From assembly GCA_944324115.1 (NCBI GenBank), contig CALUVB010000003.1, forward strand, positions 62,001 through 126,000: a stretch of DNA of 64,000 nucleotides. The letters are read 5' to 3'. Position numbers and translations under genes: made by a program. A model generated the notes under the pieces. The model saw only the letters and a program-made list of their open reading frames with translations. It had not been told where the DNA came from and did not search any database. This DNA is from an uncultured Elusimicrobiales bacterium (GTDB taxonomy: Bacteria > Elusimicrobiota > Elusimicrobia > Elusimicrobiales > Elusimicrobiaceae). The first letter of the stretch is position 1. Each line of letters starts with the position of its first letter. Positions 8,299 through 16,624 of this stretch are shown here, in pieces.

Positions 8299-9576
8299 AT
8301 GTTAGCAGGGTTATTGGAAAAAGCCTTAACTTCTTTTGTTTTTTTATCCGATAAAATCCGTACTCTTACGGCAGAATTGCTCAGTGTGCTGTTGTTTGCG
8401 CTATTGGTATATTTATGCGCCAAAATCATTAAAACAGTAGCCCGTATGTTGTTGGGGGGAGCTTTTGCCGAAAAGCGTTTCCCTCGTATGACTAAAGCCT
8501 TAAAGCATGCCCGCTTGCTTAACGCGTTGGGATATGTGGTGTCTGCTTTGGCGGCTATTCATTTGTATCCAATGTTTGTCCCACAGGAAGGGGCTTTGCT
8601 GACCACTTTGGTCTCTCGGGTGGTGGGTATTTATGTGGTTTTTTGTTTTATGGCTTTGTTCGTTTCGGCCTTAGATGTGCTGGATTATTTATACGGGCGC
8701 AATCCAAATGTGCCGCTGCGCGGAGTATTTCAAGCCAGTAAGATTATCGTCTATTTGCTGGCGGCTTTGGTGATTATCTCTATTTTAATCAGCAAAAACC
8801 CCATGTATGTAATTACCGGTTTGTCTGCTGCGGCCGCGGTGTTTATGCTGATATTTAAAGATCCTATTTTGGGTTTTGCCGCCGGAATACAATTGGCCAG
8901 CAACCGCTTGCTTAAAATCGGGGATTGGATTACCATGCCTTCCCACGGGGCAGACGGTACCGTAATTGATATTACATTGACGACAGTGCGGGTGCAGAAT
9001 TTTGACAACACCATCATCAATGTGCCGGCGTATGATTTGGTGTCTCAGCCGTTTCAAAATTGGAGCGGTATGGTGCAGAGCGGCGCGCGCCGTATCAAAC
9101 GGGCCATTAATATAGATGTGGAAACAATTAAGTTCTTGGACCGCCCTTTATTGGAACGTTTGCAAAAAATCCAGTTAATCTCCGGTTATTTGCAGGATAA
9201 AGTCAGCGAGGTGCGTGCGTTTAATGAAAAATATGGCGATAAAGAGAGCTTGTTAAATGGCCGTCATCTGACTAATGTGGGCACTTTCCGCGCCTATGCG
9301 TTGGCCTATTTGAACAGCCTTTCCACAATAGATCATACCCAGACGTGCATGGTGCGCCAATTGGACCCTACCACGGCGGGTCTTCCATTGGAAATTTATT
9401 GTTTTACGGCTACGACGGATTGGGGGAAATATGAAAATATTCAATCAGATGTTTTTGACCATTTATATTCCGTAATGGCGGAGTTTGACCTTTATCCTTT
9501 CCAGCAGCCGGCCGGAAGAAATGTTACCTTGGCGGCTACTAAATTCGTGCAAGGGGCCCAGCAATCCGCCCGGTAA
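8299..9576 (+). CDS. MscS-family mechanosensitive channel (YbdG-like)
   Basis: An inner-membrane channel expected to open on membrane tension and release solutes in hypo-osmotic shock. At 425 residues it matches the YbdG/MscM subgroup. Five hydrophobic segments are visible (about residues 25-47, 73-92, 103-128, 146-166 and 171-190). They are followed by the conserved pore-helix and beta-domain region: FKDPILGFAAGIQLASNRLL, KIGDWITMPSHGADGTVIDI, then TTVRVQNFDNTIINVPAYDL. The C-terminal domain is cytoplasmic. The start is supported by GGAGGGG upstream. It ends at a terminator shared with the convergent symporter gene. Confidence 0.92.
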   Translation: MLAGLLEKALTSFVFLSDKIRTLTAELLSVLLFALLVYLCAKIIKTVARMLLGGAFAEKRFPRMTKALKHARLLNALGYVVSALAAIHLYPMFVPQEGALLTTLVSRVVGIYVVFCFMALFVSALDVLDYLYGRNPNVPLRGVFQASKIIVYLLAALVIISILISKNPMYVITGLSAAAAVFMLIFKDPILGFAAGIQLASNRLLKIGDWITMPSHGADGTVIDITLTTVRVQNFDNTIINVPAYDLVSQPFQNWSGMVQSGARRIKRAINIDVETIKFLDRPLLERLQKIQLISGYLQDKVSEVRAFNEKYGDKESLLNGRHLTNVGTFRAYALAYLNSLSTIDHTQTCMVRQLDPTTAGLPLEIYCFTATTDWGKYENIQSDVFDHLYSVMAEFDLYPFQQPAGRNVTLAATKFVQGAQQSAR

Positions 9577-9684
9577 AAAGAGAAGTGGTTTCTAATAGCT
9601 TCGCCTTTCTAAAAATATGGACAAAGCTATAGCGCCCGCCGGATTGTTCTGCTTCTTGTTTTATAACAAAAGAATTTTCCCCGT

Positions 9685-9713
9685 AAAATCCCCCGGCTGA
9701 ACCGGGGGATTTT
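9685..9713. terminator. Bidirectional intrinsic terminator
   Basis: AAAATCCCCCGG / CCGGGGGATTTT, a perfect 12-bp stem with U tracts in both directions, between the converging channel and symporter genes. Confidence 0.9.
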
Positions 9714-9715
9714 CA

Positions 9716-11116
9716 TTAATGAAACAGTTTGCCTAAATTCCGTTTGGTTTCTGTTTTGAGTTTATGCCGCAGCCGCCAAAGCATATAGAGGTTGGGCAGC
9801 GTCATCAGCGTCATCATTAGAACAGTCAATCCCCACATAAAACGTGTGCTTAAACCTATTTCAAATGCATCGGGCGAAATAGTCAATCCCAAAGAAAAAG
9901 CCGTACCCAATCCGCCTCCTGCCGCGCAAGTTAATACATATAAAATGCGCCATGGTTTGGCCCAGCGGCCGCCAAAAAGGAACTGCAGGGATTTTTCTCC
10001 GTAGTAAGACCAGCCGATGATGGTGGTGAACGAAAAAATAATTAGGGAAAATATGAGTATCGGCGTACCGATATAAGGCACCGTTTTGAAAGCGCTGTTA
10101 CAAAGGTTGGCGGCATAGACGTTAGGATTTTGCCAGTCTCCTGCCAATACGACCACCAAGCCGGAAAGAACGCAAATAAATACCGTCCAAAAGACAGACG
10201 TGGCTGAAATAATACCCATGCGTGCCGCTCCGCTGGTCCGCCCCGCAGAAGCGGCTATAGCGGCGCTGCCCAGGCCGGCTTCTGTACTCATTACACTGCG
10301 GGAAACGCCAAGGCCGATGGCGTTGACGGCGGCCGTAAATAAGGCATATACGCTGGTCCCGGCGGCGGCCCCCCAAGCGGCTTTGCCGGTAAATGCCCCA
10401 GCAAAAACGGCCCATATGGCGTGTGGAATTTTGGGCAGATTCATCATGACAACCACTATGGCTATCAACAAATATACGCTGCCCATAATGGGGACCAGCC
10501 ATTCGGAATAAGCCGCAATCCGTTTTACTCCCCCGATGGTAACTACTGAGGTAAAAATAGCCACCAGAAAGCCAATAATCCACGGATTTAAACTGTACCC
10601 TTCACGCAAGACGTCTGCAATGGAATTGGCTTGTAGCAACGCACCTGCCACCAAAGCCATACAAATGGTGCCTGCGGCAAATAATATTGCCAGCCATTTC
10701 ATTTTCAATACCCGCGTCATCACATACATGGGGCCGCCTACATATTCCCCGCTGCGCTGTACGCGGTATTTTACGGCGGCAGTACATTCGCAGTATTTGA
10801 CAGCAAAGTTGAAAAGCCCCGCCACGACCATCCAGAATATGGCTCCGGGGCCTCCTTCCGCTACTGCGGTGGTAACTCCCAATATGCTGCCAGTACCCAC
10901 CGTGGCGCCCACCATCACCGCCAGAGAACCAAAACTGCTCACCGTGCCAGCGCCATTGTCTTTTTTAATGGAGAGGCGAATTGCTTGGAATGTGTATTTT
11001 TGGATAAACCCCAAATGAAAGGTAAAGTAAATTCCTAAGCCGAAAATTAACAAAATCATCGGCGGTCCCCAGATAAATCCGTTGAGGACATTAATATAAT
11101 GCAGCAGCGCTTCCAT
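9716..11116 (-). CDS. Alanine/glycine:cation symporter (AGCS family)
   Basis: Imports alanine or glycine with Na+ or H+. It has 466 residues and about eleven hydrophobic segments. Family features include GSLAVMVGATVGTGSILGV near residue 90, the AGLFNFAVKYCECTAAVKYR helix and GLGVSRSVMSTEAGLGSAAI in the middle, where the family has its G-x-G-R-x(8)-E-A-G-x-G-type signature. The start at 11116 (MEALLHYINVLNGF) has CCGGAG upstream; the frame is open 84 nt further but that extension is basic and unlike the family. Substrate is inferred from the family. Confidence 0.93.
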   Translation of the reverse strand: MEALLHYINVLNGFIWGPPMILLIFGLGIYFTFHLGFIQKYTFQAIRLSIKKDNGAGTVSSFGSLAVMVGATVGTGSILGVTTAVAEGGPGAIFWMVVAGLFNFAVKYCECTAAVKYRVQRSGEYVGGPMYVMTRVLKMKWLAILFAAGTICMALVAGALLQANSIADVLREGYSLNPWIIGFLVAIFTSVVTIGGVKRIAAYSEWLVPIMGSVYLLIAIVVVMMNLPKIPHAIWAVFAGAFTGKAAWGAAAGTSVYALFTAAVNAIGLGVSRSVMSTEAGLGSAAIAASAGRTSGAARMGIISATSVFWTVFICVLSGLVVVLAGDWQNPNVYAANLCNSAFKTVPYIGTPILIFSLIIFSFTTIIGWSYYGEKSLQFLFGGRWAKPWRILYVLTCAAGGGLGTAFSLGLTISPDAFEIGLSTRFMWGLTVLMMTLMTLPNLYMLWRLRHKLKTETKRNLGKLFH

Positions 11117-11295
11117 GAATACTCCGGTTGGTAAAATTAGGAAAGGGTATACAAAATATTGTATCAAAAAAGATTTTCTTCGTCTTTTTCCTCTTGCCAC
11201 AAGAGTAAAAAAAGTTTAAAATACTGGCAGACGGCAAGATATAATTTATACAATATTATCAGACCACAATGCCGTACACAAAAGGAGACGGGTTT

Positions 11296-11667
11296 ATGAA
11301 AAAACTTTTTCTGTTTGCCGCATTCGGGGCCTTGGCCGTTGGCTGTGCCTCTTCCAATCAAGTACAAAATAATCAAGAAGAAGGACTGACTGACCAATAT
11401 GCCAAATACCAAATTGTGGACCAAGAGTTTGACAATTTGATGGTGCCCAATGACGGCTATGACCGGGTGGTCCCCTATGAAGAACAGGTGGGCAGCTCTG
11501 CTTTTATTCAGAGCAGCAGCCGCAAATCGGAACAAAAACCCACCCGCACGATGACGGTGCAGAAAACGGTTGTTGACGGAGAGGGGAACCCGTTGCCGGC
11601 TGATGCTTCCGCCCCGATAACTGATCAAGAAGCTTTGCCTGACGAAGGAGAGGAAGTTTCCTATTAA
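11296..11667 (+). CDS. Small lipoprotein of unknown function, upstream of nadA
   Basis: A 123-residue lipoprotein: MKKLFLFAAFGALAVGC with the lipobox AVGC at residues 14-17. The mature part is acidic, rich in Gln/Asn/Glu and probably disordered. No domain is recognised. The start is fixed by AAAGGAG at a good distance. The stop is 1 bp before the nadA start, so the two are translationally linked, which is odd because a lipoprotein has no obvious role in NAD synthesis. Confidence 0.82.
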   Translation: MKKLFLFAAFGALAVGCASSNQVQNNQEEGLTDQYAKYQIVDQEFDNLMVPNDGYDRVVPYEEQVGSSAFIQSSSRKSEQKPTRTMTVQKTVVDGEGNPLPADASAPITDQEALPDEGEEVSY

Positions 11668-11668
11668 T

Positions 11669-12715
11669 ATGTTTGTGCCAGATGCTGAGCAGCAGTCTTT
11701 ATTGGAAAAAGAAGCCCATAGACTCTATGGGCTTCTCAGTTCCGTGTCCCATAATAATGGTGAAAAATGGTCTTTGCCGGATTGTTATAAGGCTGCTTTT
11801 TATACGCTGCGCATTAATCGGCTGAAAAAAGAAAAAAATGCCATTATACTAGCCCATTCCTATACCGTGCCGGAACTGGTGTACGGCGTGGCGGATTTCA
11901 GTGGGGATTCCTATGCTTTAAGCCGCAAAGCGGTTGACACTCAGGCAGACATTATTCTGTTTGCCGGGGTGTGGTTTATGGCGGAAACAGCTAAAATTTT
12001 AAATCCTTCCAAACGGGTTATTATTCCAGCGGGTCATGCCGGGTGTACCTTGGCTGATGCTATTACGGAAGAAGAAGTGCGTTCTTTGCGGGCGGCCCAC
12101 CCTGGCGTGCCGGTTTTGTGTTATGTGAACAGCACCGCAGGCGTTAAAGCGCAAAGCGATGTCTGTGTTACTTCGGGCAATGTGTTTGATATCGCGGCTA
12201 AGATGCCGCAAAAAGAATTGATTTTTGTGCCGGATTTGCTGATGGCGCGTAATTTGGAAATTGAACTGGCCAAGCGGGGCGTGAAAAAAAAGATTATTGC
12301 GGCTGGCGGGTCTTGCTGTGTGCACAACAAGTATAAGGTGGAGCATGTGTCCGTCTTGCGCCGGAAATACCCGGGTATTAAAGTGTTGGCCCACCCGGAA
12401 TGCCACCCGGAAGTCTGCGCTGCGGCCGATTATGTGGGCAGTACCCAGGCCATGACGGATTATGTGGCCCAGTCCGCCGATAAAATTTTTGGAGTGTTGA
12501 CGGAGCAAGGCTTGGTCAACCGCTTGGAAGCGGAGTACAAAGATAAGACTTTTATCGGAGCGTTTGGCATTTGTTCTTATATGAAGCAGAATACGCTGGA
12601 CAATACGATGCGGGCTTTGCTCAATCCCAGCCCGGATCAGGAAGTACAGCTGCCTGCTGAAGTGATAACGCAAGCCCGTAAATCTTTACAAAATATGTTT
12701 GAGATGAGCCGATGA
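11669..12715 (+). CDS. nadA: Quinolinate synthase
   Basis: Condenses iminoaspartate with dihydroxyacetone phosphate to quinolinate in de novo NAD synthesis; a cytoplasmic, oxygen-sensitive [4Fe-4S] enzyme. It has 348 residues. Family marks: AIILAHSYTVPELVYGVADF near the N-terminus, FAGVWFMAETAKILNP, HAGCTLAD (first cluster cysteine), HPECHPEVC (second) and GICSYMKQNTL (third). It overlaps nadC by 4 nt (ATGA) and lies 1 bp after the lipoprotein gene, so the three form an operon. nadB, the usual iminoaspartate source, is not in the window. Confidence 0.97.
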   Translation: MFVPDAEQQSLLEKEAHRLYGLLSSVSHNNGEKWSLPDCYKAAFYTLRINRLKKEKNAIILAHSYTVPELVYGVADFSGDSYALSRKAVDTQADIILFAGVWFMAETAKILNPSKRVIIPAGHAGCTLADAITEEEVRSLRAAHPGVPVLCYVNSTAGVKAQSDVCVTSGNVFDIAAKMPQKELIFVPDLLMARNLEIELAKRGVKKKIIAAGGSCCVHNKYKVEHVSVLRRKYPGIKVLAHPECHPEVCAAADYVGSTQAMTDYVAQSADKIFGVLTEQGLVNRLEAEYKDKTFIGAFGICSYMKQNTLDNTMRALLNPSPDQEVQLPAEVITQARKSLQNMFEMSR

Positions 12716-13545
12716 TTACAGAAAAAATTATACAGTTGGCCTTGGAAGAAGACTTGGGCCTGGGGGATATTACCTCCGACACTATTTTTACGCTGCAGGA
12801 CCGTGCCCGCGCAGTGATAGTGGCCAAAGAGGATTTGGTGCTGTGCGGTCTGGAAGCTGCCCGGCAGGCTTTTTGGCTGGTAGATGAAGAAGTGTCTTTC
12901 CAACCGCTTAAAAAAGACGGAGATTGGGTAAAGAAAGGCGAAAAAGTTTTGGCTTTGGAAGGCCGTACGCTGAGCATTTTAAAGGCAGAGCGTACCGCAC
13001 TTAATTTTATGCAGCGCTTGAGCGGCATCGCCACGGCCAGCCGAGAATATGCGGAAATAGCCCGGCCGTATGGTGTTATGGTGGTGGATACGCGCAAAAC
13101 CCAACCGGCGATGCGCAAGCTGGATAAATATGCCGTGCGCTGCGGCGGTGCGCGCAACCACCGAATGTCTCTGGCCGACAGTGTGATGATTAAAGATAAT
13201 CATATTGCGGCGGCTGGCTCCATTACGGCGGCTGTTCAGCGTATTAAGCAAGCAATTGGACATACGCCTAAAATTGAAGTGGAAACCACCAATTTAGATG
13301 AAGTGCGTGAGGCGCTGCAAGCCGGCGCCGATATCATTATGCTGGATAATATGACACCCGCCCAGGCGGCCCAAGCCGTACAGTTGATAGCGGGGCGTGC
13401 CATCACGGAAATATCGGGCGGCATTACCAAAGACAACTTGGCGGCTTACTGCCAAGCTAAGCCAAACGTCATTTCCAGCGGCGCGCTGACCCATTCTGTA
13501 CCGTCTAAAGATTTAAGTCTTAAAATTACGGAATATCTCAAATAA
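12712..13545 (+). CDS. nadC: Nicotinate-nucleotide pyrophosphorylase (carboxylating)
   Basis: Converts quinolinate and PRPP to nicotinate mononucleotide with loss of CO2. It has 277 residues, the normal length. Recognisable stretches: LALEEDLGLGDITSD at the N-terminus, ERTALNFMQRLSGIAT, VVDTRKTQPAMRKLDKYAV, RCGGARNHRMSLADSVMIKDNH, IEVETTNLDEV, IIMLDNMTP and SGGITKDNLAAY. It overlaps nadA by 4 nt. The product is the substrate of NadD, encoded at 53979-55112. Confidence 0.97.
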   Translation: MITEKIIQLALEEDLGLGDITSDTIFTLQDRARAVIVAKEDLVLCGLEAARQAFWLVDEEVSFQPLKKDGDWVKKGEKVLALEGRTLSILKAERTALNFMQRLSGIATASREYAEIARPYGVMVVDTRKTQPAMRKLDKYAVRCGGARNHRMSLADSVMIKDNHIAAAGSITAAVQRIKQAIGHTPKIEVETTNLDEVREALQAGADIIMLDNMTPAQAAQAVQLIAGRAITEISGGITKDNLAAYCQAKPNVISSGALTHSVPSKDLSLKITEYLK

Positions 13546-13581
13546 CGCCGTTTTGTCTTAGGCGTAGAAGGAGTTGTGTGT

Positions 13582-14796
13582 ATGGATTATAAGAAACTAT
13601 ATTCCCAAACGGCTAACAGCATTAAAGCCTCTGCCATACGGGAACTTTTGAAGGTCATTTCCCGCCCCAATGTAATCTCTTTTGCCGGCGGACTGCCGGA
13701 CCCCAATTTATTCCCCTCCGAAGCTATTGCTCAAATTATGAGTCAAGTGGTCAAGACTTCTCCTAAGGAAGCGCTTCAATATGGCACCACGGAAGGACAG
13801 CCAACATTGAAAAAGGAATTAGTGAAGCTGCTTAAAGATACGGAAGATATTGACGCGACGTTGGAGCAGCTGCTTATTGTTTCCGCTTCTCAGCAGGCTT
13901 TGGATATGGTGGCCCGTGTGTTTTTGAATCATGGTGATGCGATTATTACCGCTTCACCTACTTATTTGGGGGCTTTGCAGGCATTTGAAGCTTCCGGGGC
14001 GGACATATTCGGCGCCCAAAGTGATGAATATGGGGTAACGGTAGAAGGCATAGAGGCCCGCTTGCGCCAATTGCAGCAAGAAGGCCGGATTTGCAAATTT
14101 ATTTATTTGGTGCCTGATTTTCAAAATCCCACCGGCACCACTATTCCGCAGCAGCGGCGCAAGGAAATTTTGTGCCTGGCGGAGAAATACGGCACATTAA
14201 TCGTGGAAGATTCTCCGTACCGGCAAGTCCGCTTTGAGGGAGACGCGCCCGAGACTTTTTATAAGTTGGACCAAGGCCGCGGAAATGTGATTACGCTGTT
14301 CACTTTCTCTAAAGTGTTTGTGCCGGGTTTCCGTTTGGGGTATGTGTTGGCGCCGGCGGAAATTATACAGAAATTTGTGGTGCTTAAACAGGCGATGGAT
14401 TTGTGTACGTCTCCCATTTTGCAGCTGGCTACGGCGGCCTATTTGAAAGGGGGATATTTGCTGGAGCATGTGAATGAAGTGGTGGGCATGTACCGCCAGA
14501 AACGGGATAAAATGTTGGAAATGCTGTCCCGGTATATGCCGAAAGAAGTAAAGTGGACCCGGCCGGAGGGAGGGCTGTTCTTGTGGGTAACGCTTCCGGA
14601 ACATATTGATACCAGCGCCATGCTTGAAAGCGCTCTAGAACAGCAAGTGGCTTATGTGGCGGGGGTGGATTTTTATCCGCCGCGTGATGCACGCCGAAAT
14701 GATATACGTTTGAATTTTTCTTACTCTACATTTGAACAAATAGAGGAAGGAATAAAACGCCTGGCGGCGACAATTAAAAAATATATCGCGTGCTAA
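13582..14796 (+). CDS. PLP-dependent aminotransferase, class I/II (2-aminoadipate aminotransferase-like)
   Basis: A 404-residue fold-type I aminotransferase of the LysN/MocR-catalytic-domain type. Marks: NVISFAGGLPDPNLFPSEA near residue 35, the YGTTEGQPTLKKELV segment, PDFQNPTGTTIP (Asn contacting PLP), VEDSPYRQVRF and the Schiff-base lysine in LFTFSKVFVPGFRLGYV, followed by the carboxylate-binding Arg near the C-terminus (NDIRLNFSY). The substrate is probably an amino acid/2-oxoacid pair and is not determined by sequence. ATG 13582 is chosen with AAGGAG 8 nt upstream; a GTG lies 6 nt earlier. It follows nadC by about 36 bp and may share its transcript. Confidence 0.9.
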   Translation: MDYKKLYSQTANSIKASAIRELLKVISRPNVISFAGGLPDPNLFPSEAIAQIMSQVVKTSPKEALQYGTTEGQPTLKKELVKLLKDTEDIDATLEQLLIVSASQQALDMVARVFLNHGDAIITASPTYLGALQAFEASGADIFGAQSDEYGVTVEGIEARLRQLQQEGRICKFIYLVPDFQNPTGTTIPQQRRKEILCLAEKYGTLIVEDSPYRQVRFEGDAPETFYKLDQGRGNVITLFTFSKVFVPGFRLGYVLAPAEIIQKFVVLKQAMDLCTSPILQLATAAYLKGGYLLEHVNEVVGMYRQKRDKMLEMLSRYMPKEVKWTRPEGGLFLWVTLPEHIDTSAMLESALEQQVAYVAGVDFYPPRDARRNDIRLNFSYSTFEQIEEGIKRLAATIKKYIAC

Positions 14797-14805
14797 TCAT
14801 TGCAA

Positions 14806-14837
14806 CCAAAACCCCCGCTTTAAGGCGGGGGTTTTGG
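14806..14837. terminator. Bidirectional intrinsic terminator
   Basis: CCAAAACCCCCGC / GCGGGGGTTTTGG, a perfect 13-bp stem between the converging aminotransferase and OsmC genes. Confidence 0.9.
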
Positions 14838-14862
14838 TGTTTGAAATTCAGCTCCGGCGGAC

Positions 14863-15246
14863 TTATGCGTCACGCGTGAGAGAAATATCATGCTCTACTT
14901 TGACATGTCGCGCCACCAAGCAGCGTTTGGCAACTTCTATTAAGGCATGTTCGTATTTTTCGGGAAATCCGGCCGGAACATGAATGACGACGTTAATTTT
15001 ATCAATCACGTATTCATTAATATTCCACACCGGATCCAATGTCAAATAGACGTTTTCCGGCAGGGCATGTTGTTTGAGAAAGTTAAGCACAAATACGCCG
15101 CTGCAACTGCCCAGGGAAGCTAAAAACAAATCAATAGGCGTAGGGGCGGAAGAATCGCCGCCCTGTTCTTTGGGTTGGTCGGTCCAAATGTCAAAGTCTT
15201 TTACGCGGACTTTCACCTTTTTATTTCCTTCAAAGGTAATTTTCAT
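14863..15246 (-). CDS. OsmC/Ohr-family protein
   Basis: A 127-residue cytoplasmic protein of the OsmC fold. Members reduce organic hydroperoxides with two cysteines. Here these are in ASLGSCSGVFVLNFL (about residue 48) and VAKRCLVARHVKVEHDI (about residue 109). The pattern TPIDLFLASLGSC is typical. AAGGAG precedes the ATG. It is one of three OsmC-family genes in the window, with the pair at 20792-21590. Exact substrate is unknown. Confidence 0.88.
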   Translation of the reverse strand: MKITFEGNKKVKVRVKDFDIWTDQPKEQGGDSSAPTPIDLFLASLGSCSGVFVLNFLKQHALPENVYLTLDPVWNINEYVIDKINVVIHVPAGFPEKYEHALIEVAKRCLVARHVKVEHDISLTRDA

Positions 15247-15689
15247 GTCTGGCTCCTTGCAGATAAATGATGGAAAAATAAACGGCTTATAAGTAGTATA
15301 CTTATTTTTTGCGATATTTCAACGAAAAAATAAATTTTGCCGTCGGAATGAACAAAAAAAGAACTAACCTTGGCTTTTAACCTTTGCTTTAGAGGGTAAT
15401 TTTTAGAAAGAAAAGCGTCTGTTCAGCAAAATTTGCCTCTTGTGTGCGGGGCAGGAAATGGCTTGGTAATGTGACTCCTCAAGCGGGGCATATGGCCTTG
15501 AGTGCATGGAAAAGGTATCAGTGTCTAACTTTATTATGCCGGCAAAATATGTTTATTGAAAGGAGTTGAACCTATAGACCGCATAACAACTCATTTTAAA
15601 GTGCAGAACGCACTGCTTGAAAACAGGCTGTGCTATATATCACTTCAAGTGCATTGGAAGGATACGAAACAAAAAATCTTGCCGAATTG
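15247..15689. other. Intergenic region; no supported gene
   Basis: About 440 bp between the OsmC and SIS-domain genes. A TATAC/TATT-rich block near 15290-15310 may hold the OsmC promoter. No reading frame of note, tRNA or terminator is visible. Confidence 0.5.
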
Positions 15690-16430
15690 TTAACCTAAGT
15701 GTTTAATTCGTCCTTTATATTTCAGAGCTAATTGCGTATTATATTCGTCATTTCCTGCCGCGTTACTGCTGCGGTAAACGGGAGGCGGAATGCCTTTGGC
15801 TGCTAATATTTCCGCCGCTTGATACAGTATCGTATGCAGTGCGGCGCAGGCGCCTATGGTGGAAATGGGAGCCATCTCCAGATCCGCCAAGGCTAAGCAT
15901 GTTTCATTTTTGCTGGCACCATTATCTATTACAATATCCGCTGTTTCCCTAAGCAGGCGGCCGCTGGAATGGCGGCTTTTGCTTTGGGCATGGGCTGCTG
16001 CGGCGGTAATGGCTATAGTCAATACGCCCTTTTTTTGGGCATATAGAACGGCATCTATTCCCGCCGGATTGCGCCCTGAATTGGAGAAGACGAACAAAAC
16101 ATCTCCCGCATGTAAGTCGTGGCGTTTGAAAATAAGCGGCGCATATCCCTCCAGCCGTTCTAAATCCGTTCCGGTGTGGGCGCCGTGCTGGAACATGAGG
16201 CCCGGGTCTAAGATCGCATTAACGGCGGCAAAACAACCGCTGCGGTGAAAAGGTTCCAAGGCGGCGCTGCCGCTGTGTCCGCAGCCGAAGGTGTGGATAA
16301 TGCCGCCGCGCGCCAAGCTTTCAGCTACCGCTTGGGCCGCTTGCTGCAAGGGAGCTTGTTGGGTGGTTTCTATATAGTCAAGCAAGCGGATAATTTCGTT
16401 AAAATAAGGGGTTTTAAAAGTTTTTTTCAT
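15690..16430 (-). CDS. SIS-domain protein, UPF0309-like
   Basis: A 246-residue phosphosugar-binding protein. SIS domains bind sugar phosphates in isomerases, MurNAc-6-P etherases and regulators. Visible features: IIHTFGCGHSGSAALEPFHRSG (first loop), the DVLFVFSNSGRNPAGIDAV phosphate-binding Ser-rich loop, SKSRHSSGRLLRETADIVIDNGA, and the C-terminal PPVYRSSNAAGNDEYN with a YKGRI tail. This series is characteristic of the UPF0309 family. The substrate is unknown. A TATAAT box ends 6 nt before the ATG with no Shine-Dalgarno site (leaderless). Confidence 0.88.
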   Translation of the reverse strand: MKKTFKTPYFNEIIRLLDYIETTQQAPLQQAAQAVAESLARGGIIHTFGCGHSGSAALEPFHRSGCFAAVNAILDPGLMFQHGAHTGTDLERLEGYAPLIFKRHDLHAGDVLFVFSNSGRNPAGIDAVLYAQKKGVLTIAITAAAAHAQSKSRHSSGRLLRETADIVIDNGASKNETCLALADLEMAPISTIGACAALHTILYQAAEILAAKGIPPPVYRSSNAAGNDEYNTQLALKYKGRIKHLG

Positions 16431-16624
16431 ATTTTTATTATAGCATGGCGCGCGTTTGTTTCTGTTGGGAAAGTAAATACATTATACATGTATTATTGAC
16501 GGAGCCTATGCGCGGAACCTTTTTGCAGATTGTGTATCGGGGCGGATAGTTGTTGGTCTAGGCGCCGCAAAGCGCGCATAAAATAGGCAAAACAGCAAGG
16601 AAATGATTTTGCTACAATAAAGCC

